Of a stretch of DNA of 64,000 nucleotides, positions 42,401 to 51,700 are shown piece after piece. The stretch is taken from NCBI RefSeq assembly GCF_016741785.1, contig NZ_JAERRL010000003.1, positions 62,001 to 126,000 of the forward strand. Reading direction: 5' to 3'. The position numbers and the translations under genes were made by a program. The stretch's first letter is position 1. Each line of letters starts with the position of its first letter. The stretch is from Streptomyces sp. 7-21 (GTDB taxonomy: Bacteria; Actinomycetota; Actinomycetes; Streptomycetales; Streptomycetaceae). Under the pieces are notes generated by a model. The model was not told the origin of the DNA. It was given only the letters and a program-made list of their open reading frames with translations, and did not search any database.

Positions 42401-45400
42401 TCTGGCCGCCGCTGTCGAGGGTGGCGCGGCGCGCGGCCTCGCGGGCCATCTCCACGTACGCGGCGGCGGGCATGGTCCGCACGCCGTTGATGAGGTGGTC
42501 GGCGAGGAACGGCTCGGCGCCGGTGAAGACGGACCGGTAGCGCTGCTCGCTGAGGGTCGAGGTGTTCTCGTGGACCAGCGGGTGGTCCGGTGCGGCCGCG
42601 GCGGTGGCGGGCCGGGTCACGGCGTTGACGGCCGGCCAGTAGGTGTCGCGGGCGAACGGGTAGGCGGGCAGCGGCACCAGGGCGGGCGGCCGCTGCCACA
42701 GGTCGGCGAAGCGCGGGTCGTAGCCCTGCCGGTACAGGTCCGCCAGCGCCTGGAGGTGTTCCTGGTAGGGGGCCGGGTCGTCCTGGCTGGCGACGGCCTG
42801 CTCCACCAGGTCCCGCATGACGGCGGTCATCGCCGAGTTGGGCGTGAAGTCGCGGGTGACGGTGCCCTGGTAGACCTTCGGGGTCTTCTCGCCCGCGGCG
42901 GCGGCGCGCAGCAGCCGGACGGCGTCCGGCAGGTCGCGGGCGACGACGGCGCAGCGGTGCGCGAAGTGGTGCCGCCCGGCGAGGGTGTGGCTGACGGAGG
43001 CCAGGTAGCCGGGGCCGGCGCCGGTGTGGGCGTCGAGGTGGTCGGCGAGCGCGGTCAGCGCCTCGGTGAGCGCGCCGGGCGTCTTGGCGGAGACGGGCAG
43101 CAGGTACGACGGGCGGCCCGGCTGCGCTTCGACGGCCGCGCGGTCGGCGCGGGCCGTGGTGTGGGCCTCGACGATGACGTGGGCGTTGGTGCCGCTGAAG
43201 CCGAACGACGACACGCCGCCGCGCCGGGGCCGGTCGCCGGTGTCGGGCCAGGGGCGCGGCTCGCGGTTGACGAAGAACGGGCTGTCGTCCCAGCGGATGT
43301 AGTCGCTGAGCTGCTCGCAGTTGATCGACGGCGGGATGGTCTCCTCGCGCATCGCCCGCACCAGGGCGATGAGGCTGACCAGGCCCGAGGCGGCCTGGGT
43401 GTGGCCGATGTTGGGCTTGACAGAGGTCAGCGCGCAGTAGCCGGTGCGGTCGGTGGCGCCGCGGAACGCCTCTGCCAGGGCGTTGATCTCGATCGGGTCG
43501 CCCAGCCGGGTGCCGGTGCCGTGCGTGACGAGGTAGTCCACCGACTCGGGCGCGACGCCGGACCGGGTGTACACGTCGCGCAGCAGCCGGGTCTGGGCCT
43601 GGCCGCTGGGGGCGGTGATGCCGTTGGTCCGGCCGTCGTAGTTGACGCCGCTGCCCAGGATGGTGGCGTGGATGGGCTGCCCGTCGCGCTCGGCGTCCCG
43701 GCGCTTCTTCAGCACCAGCACGGCGACGGCCTCGCCCGGCACCATGCCGTTGGCGCGCTGGTCGAAGGCGTAGCAGGTGCCGTCCGGCGACAGCATGCCG
43801 GCGCGGGCCATGCCGTCGTAACTGCGGGGGTCAGCAAGGATGTTGGCGCCCGCGACGATGGCGGTGTCGCAGTCGCCGTACCGCAGCGCCAGACAGGCCT
43901 CGTGCAGCGCCACCAGGCCGGAGGAGCACGAGGTGTTGATGGCCATGCTGGGCCCGGTCAGGTTCAGGAAGTAGGCGAGCCGGGCGGCCAGGATGGCGTT
44001 GCTGTTGGACGTCAGGGAGTCGTCGTCGGACAGCAGGCCGCGGAAGTCGCCCTCCTCGACGCCGACAAACACGCCGACCCGCTCGCTGGCGAGCCGGTCG
44101 GGGCCGCAGCCGGCGTCCTCCAGCGCCTTCCACATCTCCGTCAGCAGCAGCCGCTGCCGCGGGTCGGTGGCGGCGGCCTCGCGCGGCACCATCTCGAAGA
44201 ACATCGGGTCGAACTCGGCCACGCCCGCCAGGGCGCCGATCCGCCGCTCGGCGGCCGGCAGGTGCGGCGCGTGCCACTCGGCGCGCTCGCGCGGCATCTC
44301 ACCGACCGTGCAGCGGCCTTCGGCCAGCACGGACCACAGCTCGTCGACGGTACGGGCGCCGGGGAACCGGCCGCTCATGCCGATGATGGCGACGGGCTCC
44401 GGGCCGGACTCGACGGCGGTGGGCCCGCCGGGCGTCACGGTGCCGGTCACGGGGCGGCGGCGCCGCTCCCGCGCGGCGGGGCGGGCCGTCACGCGGCGGC
44501 GCCGCTGCCCGTTGGCCGGAGCGGCCGGAGCGGCGGGGGCGGCGGGGGCGGCGGCCGGGGCGGGGGCGGCCTCGCAGCCCTCGCGGTAGTGGGCGTTCAG
44601 CTCCTCGGCGTACTGCTCCAGCAGGTGGGCGCCGAGCGCGCCCAGGGTCGGGTAGCTGTAGAACACGTCCGGCGTGACCTCGATGCCGGTCCGCTCCCCC
44701 AGCACGCCCGCGAACTCCACCAGGCTGATGGAGTCAAAGCCGTAGTCCGTCAGGCTGGCGTCGTCGTCCAGCTTGTCCACCGGCAGCTTCAGCAGCTGGC
44801 TGACCGCGTCCCGCAGCTCCCACGCCAGGCACTGCGCCACCGGCCAGCCCGCCATCTCCGGGCGCCGCCCGGGGCCGGGCGGCACCGCCTGGGCCGCCGG
44901 CTGCCCGGCGCCGGCCGCGTGGTCGCCGGCGGGCACGGCGGTGTCGTCCGCGCCGGCGTCCTCCGGGACCAGCTCGACCGCGCCGACGTCCAGCCCGCGC
45001 AGCCGCACCAGGCTGCCGCCGCGCTCGTCCACCAGGTCCACGGCCAGCGTCGCCGACCGCGCCGCCAGGTCGCCCTCGAACGACACCAGCGCCCAGGCCG
45101 CCTCGCTGCCCGAGGCCACGAACAGCGCCTCGTCCACGCCCAGCATGCTGATCTCGGCGTCGTCCCACCCCGCGTAGGCGCGCAGCACCGCCACGCACCC
45201 GGCGAGCTGCCCGGGGACCGGCACGGCGCCCGCCCCGTCCTGGCCGCGCGCCGGCGGCTCGGCCAGCCGCAGCAGCAGCGAGCCGGTGCCGCGCGCCGGG
45301 CGCGGCGCGGCCGCCCAGGCCCGCGCCACGGCCGCCACGCCGCCCGCGGGCAGGGCGAGTTCGTGGGCGCACTGCCGCTGCCACGCCGCGACGTCGGCGT

Positions 45401-45731
45401 CCTCGGGCTCGCCGGTGGCGGCCACCGACACGGTGCCGGTGCTGCCGGTGGTGACGGTGGAGACCGTGCCCGCGTCGTCCGTGCCGTGGTCGGCGTAGAC
45501 GGTCCAGTCGCTCTCGCCGTTGTCGCTCGGGTACAGGTCGACGTGGACCTGCTCGCCCTTGCCGACGATCACCGGCTCGTGCCACGTCACGTTGGCGACC
45601 CGCACGACCTGCGCGGTGTCCTCGGCGGCCAGCATCGCAGCAGCGCGGACCATCTCCAGCTGGGCCGCCTCCGGCAGCACCTTGACGGTTCCGAGCGCCG
45701 CGTCCGGGGAGGCGTTCATTCCGTCAGACAT
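30435..45731 (-). CDS. PKS protein with the beta-branching module: DH*(C-half)-ACP | KS-DH-KR-ACP | KS-DH*-ACP | KS-DH*-ACP | KS-ACP-ACP-ACP
   Basis: 5098 residues, the largest protein here. It starts in the middle of a DH-like fold (LPEAAQLEMVRAAAML). Domains: DH* C-half to about 250; ACP Ser334; KS1 Cys602; DH His1079/Asp1247; KR about 1540-1735 (B-type LRD); ACP Ser1843; KS2 Cys2124 (DTMCSSS); DH* 2565-2815; ACP Ser2892; KS3 Cys3153; DH* 3595-3850; ACP Ser3915; KS4 Cys4173; a Pro/Ala/Val linker with VSEP repeats; then three near-identical ACPs (Ser4780, Ser4905, Ser5015). Each of the three has GLDSIVGVEW, with Trp six residues after the Ser, the tag of HCS-interacting ACPs. The C-terminus (LTQVYDGSIDIRQAEARL) looks like a docking helix pair for the next protein. 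The KSs have Cys, HGTGT His and the second His, so all should condense. Start: AGGAGG 7 bases before the ATG. Confidence 0.94.
30601..30780 (-). repeat. Tandem ACP repeat, copy 3 of 3 (most C-terminal)
   Basis: A 180-bp unit coding for the core of the third branching ACP. It matches 30931-31110 and 31306-31485 almost base for base, including a stretch of over 100 bp across the phosphopantetheine Ser. Confidence 0.92.
30931..31110 (-). repeat. Tandem ACP repeat, copy 2 of 3
   Basis: A 180-bp unit coding for the middle branching ACP. It differs from copies 1 and 3 by only a few bases near its 5' plus-strand end (encoding KRFG instead of KRYG). Confidence 0.92.
31306..31485 (-). repeat. Tandem ACP repeat, copy 1 of 3 (most N-terminal)
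   Basis: A 180-bp unit coding for the first branching ACP. It is nearly identical to the other two copies, which are separated by Ala/Pro-rich linkers of different length and sequence. Confidence 0.92.
31524..31571 (-). repeat. 12-bp coding microsatellite (VSEP repeats)
   Basis: Four perfect copies of a 12-base unit, with degenerate copies continuing to about 31650. They encode a (V-S/T-E/A-P)n linker between KS4 and the first tandem ACP. Such linkers are usually flexible tethers, and copy number may vary between strains. Confidence 0.85.
32441..33700 (-). repeat. KS-coding segment of M7, duplicated at an exact 3060-bp offset (pairs with 35501-36760)
   Basis: The KS4 coding region lines up with the KS3 coding region without indels at an offset of 3060 bp wherever I compared it, with long identical runs. 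It indicates a module duplication or gene conversion within the same gene. Confidence 0.75.
33908..34094 (-). repeat. ACP-coding repeat (M6 ACP), partner of 44651-44837
   Basis: About 187 bp coding for the M6 ACP match the M3 ACP at 44651-44837 at a fixed offset of 10743 bp, with few differences. The unusual TTT Phe codon before the active-site Asp-Ser is shared, which supports recent copying or conversion. Confidence 0.85.
35501..36760 (-). repeat. KS-coding segment of M6, partner of 32441-33700
   Basis: See the partner segment. Alignment at the 3060-bp offset runs through the active-site Cys block (around 36275 versus 33215) and the N-terminal KS motifs. Confidence 0.75.
44651..44837 (-). 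repeat. ACP-coding repeat (M3 ACP), partner of 33908-34094
   Basis: Near-identical to the M6 ACP coding region, including silent positions and the TTT codon at the Phe before Asp-Ser. Confidence 0.85.
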
Positions 45732-45746
45732 GTCGATTCCTCCTGC
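45732..45746 (-). promoter_or_regulatory. Shine-Dalgarno inserted between two in-frame halves of one DH-like domain
   Basis: After the TAA stop at 45749-45747, the sense strand has AGGAGG (45744-45739), a 7-base spacer and ATG at 45731. Upstream and downstream genes are in the same frame with only 15 bases between them. The near-perfect site shows that the second gene has its own translation start and that the TAA is unlikely to be a sequencing error. Confidence 0.85.
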
Positions 45747-48700
45747 TTACTGTGCTGACTCGTTGGGGACGAGCAGGTCGCTCAGGAACGACTCCCGGCC
45801 CGTGAACTGCGAGCTGAAACGCTGGATGGTCCGGTCGGAGGTGCTCTGCCGCACCAGCGCGGCGCCCTCTTCGCCCGCGCCGGGCACCGCGGGCGCCCAG
45901 TACCGCTCCTCGGCGAACGGGTAGCCGGGCAGGCCGACGAGGCGGGGGCGGCTGGTCCACAGGCCCTCGAACGCCGGGGGGTAGCCCTGGCAGTAGAACT
46001 CCGCCAGGCCCGCCAGCAGGTCCTGGTAGGCGTGGCCGACGCTGCGGGTCTGGTGGCTGGAGCGCACCAGGCCCGCGATGACCTTCTCGATCGTGGCGTT
46101 GGGGCGGAAGTCGCGGCTGACCGTCGCGCGCACGACGTTGGGGATCTTCGCGCCCGCCGCGGCCTCCCGCAGCAGCCGTGCCGCGTCCGCCGCGTCCTGC
46201 GCCACCACCGCGCAGCGGTGCGCGAAGTGGTGACGGCCGGTCATCAGAGTGAAGCTGAGCGAGGCCATGTACCCCGGGCCGCCGTCGGGCCGCTGCTCCA
46301 GGTGGCCGGCGAGCGACTCCAGGCGCCGCCGCAGCGCGTCCTCCGTCTTGGCCGACACCACCAGCAGGTGGTGGGAGGCGGCGGGCTGCGCGGCCACCAG
46401 CTCGGCCTCCTCGCGCTCGGTGCCGTACGCCTGGAGCACGACGTGGGCGTTGGTGCCGCTGACGCCGAACGAGCTGACGGCGCCGCGCCGCTGCCGTCCC
46501 GGCTCGGCCGGCCAGGGCCGGCCCTCCCGGTTGACGTAGAACGGGCTGTCCTCCCAGCGGATGTAGTCGCTCAGCTCCTCGCAGTTGATGGACGGCGGGA
46601 TGTACTCCTTCTTCATCGCCATCACGAGCGTGAGCAGACTGACGAGGCCGGAAGCGGCCATGCTGTGGCCCAGGTTGGGCTTGACGGAGGTCAGCGCGCA
46701 GTAGCCGGTGCGGTCGGCCGCGTCGCCGAACGCCTCGACCAGCGCGTTGATCTCGATCGGGTCGCCCAGCCGGGTGCCGGTGCCGTGCGTGACGACGTAG
46801 TCGAGCGTGGCGGGGGCGATCTGGTGCCGCTCGTAGACCGAGCGCAGCAGGCGGGCCTGGGCCTCGCCGCTGGGGGCGGTGATGCCGTTGGTCCGGCCGT
46901 CGTAGTTGATGCCGCTGCCCAGGATGGTGGCGTGGATGCGCTGCCCGTCGCGCTCGGCGGCGTGCTGCCGCTTCAGCACAAGCACGGCGACGGCCTCGCC
47001 CGGCACCATGCCGTTGGCCCGCTGGTCGAAGGCGTAGCAGGTGCCGTCGGGCGACAGCATGGTCGCCTTCTCCATGGCCAGGTAGTCGTGTTCGGACGCC
47101 ATGATGCTGGCGCCGGCCACGATCGCCGTGTCGCAGTCGCCGTTGCGCAGCGCCAGGCACGCCTCGTGCAGCGCCACCAGGCCCGAGGAGCACGACGTGT
47201 TGATGGCCATGCTGGGGCCCTTGAGGTCGAGGAAGTACGCCAGGCGGGCGGCGAGCACCGAGTTGCTGTTGGACGTCACGGTCGCCTCGCCGTCCACGAG
47301 GTAGCGGTAGTCGCCCTCCTCGACGCCGACGAACACGCCGATCCGGTCCTTCGTGACCGACCGTTCGCCGTATCCGGCGTCCTCCAGCGCCCGCCACATC
47401 TCCATCAGCAGCAGCCGCTGCCGCGGGTCCATCAGCTCGGCCTCGCGCGGCGAGATCTCGAAGAACAGCGGGTCGAACTCGTCGATGCCGGGCACCGCGC
47501 CGAACTTCCGCGGCTGGCCCCCGGGGCCGGGCGAGCGCCACCACGGGCGGCGTTCCTCGGGCACCTCGGTGACGGCGCTGCGGCCCTCCGAGACGATCGA
47601 CCACAGCCCGGCCACGGTGCGGGCGCCGGGGAACCGGCCGCTCATGCCGATCAGCGCGATCGGGTCCTGGGCCAGCGCGGCCCGGGTGCCGGCGCTGGCG
47701 GTGAACCGGTCGGAGCGGCGCTTGCGTTCGGCCGCGGCGGCGTGGCCGGCGTCCGGGCGCAGAACGGCCGAGGCGTCGTCAGCGGCCTCGCGGTAGCGCT
47801 CGTTCATGCGCGCCGCGTGGCTGGTCAGCAGGTAGGACGTCAGGCGGTTGAGCGTGGGGTGCGAGAAGAACAGGTCGGGCGTGAGGGTGAACGCCAGCCG
47901 CTTGCTCAGCTCGGTGGCGTACTTCGACAGGTTGATGGAGTCGAAGCCGTAGCTGGCGAGGTTCTCGTCCGCGTCCAGCTTCTCGGCCGGGATCTTCAGC
48001 ACGACGCTGGCCGCGTCGCGCAGCTCCCACGCCACGCACTGCTCGATGGTCCAGCCCCGCATGTGCGGGCGGCGGCCCTCGCCGGCGCCCCGCGCCGGCG
48101 AGGCGGCGGCAGCGGCGGCCGGGGCCGCGGCGGGACGGCGCTCCCGCGACAGCGTCAGCCCGGCGACGTGTGCCACGGGGGTGCCGTCGTCGGCCAGCAG
48201 GCCGAGCCCCAGCGTCCAGGAGACGGGCGCGGGCCCGCCGTCGGAGGTGAGCGTGATCCGGGCCCAGCGCGCCGCCACCGGCGCGGCGGTGAAGCGGGCC
48301 TCGGCGACGGCCGTGACCGCCGCGTCGCCGCTGCGCCAGCCGACGTAGCCGCGGGCGGCGGCCAGGCAGGCGTCGAACTGCGCGGGCACCAGCACCAGCG
48401 GGGCGCGGCCGGCGGCGTCCCGCTGCGGCTCGTCGGGGAGTTCGAGCAGCAGCAGGCCCTCCCCGTCGCGCGGGGCGTCGGCGTCCGCCAGCACCCGGAC
48501 CAGCCCGGCCGCGTCGGCGCCGAGCGCGGCCGGGTCGAGCGCCACGGCGCAGCGCGCCCGGGTCTCGGCCAGGTCCACCGGCTCCGGCCCGGCCGTCTCG
48601 TCCCCGGCGGCGTCCCCCGCCGCCGCGCCGGCGGCCGTTCCGGTGGCGCCGCCGTCCACGGCCAGGTAGAACTCGCCGTCGTCGTCGCGGAAGTACAGCG

Positions 48701-51700
48701 CCCAGTCCACGCCGCCGTCGGTGGCGCGCAGGTCGGTGCGCAGCGCCCGCATCCCCTCCGCCGGGGCGGTGACCTGCTCGTGGCAGCTGACCTCCCGCAG
48801 CGTCACGGCCCAGTCGCCGTCGCCGTGCGCCAGCGCCACGGCGGCGCGGGCCAGTTCCAGCCGCGTCCCGGCGCTCAGCGCGCGGACGCCGCCGGGCGCG
48901 GGGGCGAACCAGTCCTCGTCGGCGCCGAACGCGGAGGCGAAGCGTTGGCCGGACAGGTCGGAGGTGTTCTCGTGCACCAGCGGGTGCAGCCGCGCGCCGC
49001 CGCCGGCCGTCTCCACGTGCGGCGCGACCCAGTACTCGTCGTGGTCGAAGGCGTAGGCCGGCAGGCTCATCCGCTCCGGCGGGGTGGCGCCCCACAGGCC
49101 GGTGAACGCCGGCTCGTGGCCCCGGCAGTACAGCTCTGCCAGCTTCGCCAGCCGCTCCCGCAGCCGCTCGTCCGGCTCGCCGGGGTGGCCCTCGCCGGCC
49201 AGCGCGGCCAGTGTCGCGGCCTCGTCGGCGGGCGGCTCGAAGTCCCGCGGCACGGCGCCCAGGAACACCCCGGCGCCCGGCTCGCCCGCCGCCGCCCGCC
49301 GCAGCGCGGCGACCGCCTCCTCACGGTCGCGTGCCACGACGGCGCAGCGGCGCGCGAAGTGGTGCCGCCCGGCGATGAGGGTGTAACTGGCCGACTCCAG
49401 AACCCCGTTGCCCCAAACCGGCAGCCCGGCCAGGTGGTCGGCGAGCGCGGTCAGCTCCCGCGACAGCGCCTCGTCGGTCTTGGCGGAGCAGACCAGCAGG
49501 TGCCAGGGGCGGGCGGGCTGGGCGGCGATCCGCTCCAGGTCGCCGCGCTTGGTGCCCTCGCTCTGGAGCACCACGTGCGCGTTGGTGCCGCTGAACCCGA
49601 ACGCGCTCACGCCGCCGCGGCGCGGCGTGCCGGGTGTCTCGGGCCAGGCGCGGCGCTGCGTGTTGACGTAGAACGGGTTCGATGCCCACGGGACGAAGTC
49701 GCTGATCTTCTCGCAGTTGATGCTCGGCGGGATCGTCTCGTGCCGCATCGCCAGGGTGAGTGCGATGAGGCTGACCAGGCCGGAGGCGGCCAGCGTGTGG
49801 CCGACGTTGGGCTTGGTCGACGTCAGCGCGCAGTAGCCGGTGCGGTCGGTGGCGCCGCGGAACGCCTCGGCCAGGGCGTTGATCTCGACCGGGTCGCCCA
49901 GCCGGGTGCCGGTGCCGTGGGTGACCAGGTAGCTGACGGTCGCCGGGGAGATGCCGGCCCGCTCGTAGACCTCGCGCAGCAGCCGGGTCTGGGCGTGGCC
50001 GCTGGGGGCGGTGATCCCGTTGGTCTTGCCGTCGTTGTTGATGCCGCTGCCGATGATCGACGCGTACACCGGGTGGCGGTCGCGGCGCGCCTGGTCCCGT
50101 TTCTTCAGCACGATGGCGGCGACGGCCTCGCCGGGCACCATGCCGTCGGCGCGGCGGTCGAAGGCGCGGCAGACGCCCTGCGGGGAGAGCATGCCGGCGC
50201 CGTCGAGCGCGTCGTACTCGCGGGGCGTGGCCATGAGGTTGACGCCGGCGACGACGGCGGTGTCGCAGTCGCCGTTCCGCAGGCTCAGGCACGCCTCGTG
50301 GACGGCGAGCAGCGCCGAGGAGCAGGCGGTGTTGATGGCGACGCCGGGGCCGGTGAGGTTGAGGAAGTACGACAGCCGGGCGGCGAGCACGGCGTTGTGG
50401 TTGGAGGTGATGCCCTCCTCGGCGGCGGCGATCGAGCGGTAGTCGCCCTCCTCGACGCCGACGAACACGCCGACCCGCTCGGAGCCCAGCTGGTCACGGC
50501 CGAGGCCCGCGTCCTCCAGGGCCTTCCACATCTCCTCCAGCAGCAGCCGCTGCCGGGGGTCCATGGTCTCGGCCTCGCTGGGCGCGATCTCGAAGAACAT
50601 CGGGTCGAACTCGGCGATGCCGGGCACCCAGCCCATGCGCCGTTCCTTGCCGTCGGCGCGCCACTCGCGGCGCTCGGCGGGCGCGGGGCGGATGACGCTG
50701 CGGCCCTCGGCCAGGATGTCCCACAGCTCGCCGACGGTGCGGGCGTCCGGGAACCGGCCGCTCATGCCGATGATGGCGACGGGCTCCTCGGCGCCGGGGC
50801 GGCCGGTGCCCGCGGTGGCCGCGAACCGGGCGCCGGCGGTGCGGTGCGTCCGCCGCCGGCCGCTGCCGCGCGGACGGCGGGACGGCACGGCGGGCGGCTG
50901 CGCGGGCTGCTGGCCGGGCTGGCCGGACTGGGGCCGCTGCGGGGCGGGCGCGGCGGCCGGAGCCGGCTCCTGGGCCGGGGCGGGCGGCTGGGGTGCGGCG
51001 CCGTCAGCGGTGGTCCCGGCGGTGCCGGCGGCGTCGGCGGCGGCGTCGGCGGAGGCGTCGGCAGCGGTGCCGGCGGCGGGGAAGAGCGCGGCGACCTTGT
51101 CCGCGTGCCGCTCCCGCAGGAACTCCTGCACGCCGTGCAGCGAGGGGTAGTTGAAGAAGATGTCGGGCGTGAACTCAATGCCGAAGCGCTCGGAGATGAC
51201 GCCCGCGAACTCGACCAGGCTGATGGAGTCGAAGCCGTAGTCCCGCAGGCTCTCGTCGGCGGCGAGCTTGTCCGGCGGGATGCGCAGGATCTGGCTCGCG
51301 CTCTCCCGCAGCACGGCGATCAGCTGGCGCGCCGCGTCGCCGTCACCGGCGGGCTGGGCCGCGGCGGCCGCGCCCGGGTCCTGCGGCGCCGCGGCGGCCG
51401 CCGCGCTCCCGGGGGGCTGCGGGGATGCGGCGGTCTCCGGGGCGCTCCCAAGGGCCTCAGCGCTCTGTGGAGCCGGGGCCGGCTCCGGGACCTCAGCGCG
51501 CTGAGGGGCCGCAGCGCTGTCCGGGGCCTGCGCCGGCTCCGGGGTCTCGGCGGTCTGCGGCTCCGGAACGGGCAGGCCCAGCGTCCGGTACAGGCGGTCG
51601 GCCTGGCCGACGAGCGCGAGGTACTGGGGCTCCTCCCCCGCCGCGAGCAGGTGGCCGAGCAGGGCCGTGCCCTCCTCCGGCTCCAGGTAGCGCTGCCCGC

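Noticed and set aside
31704..45758. A 4684-residue open frame on the plus strand
   Set aside because: It is antisense to the branching-module PKS, with the same compositional shadow and no recognisable domain.
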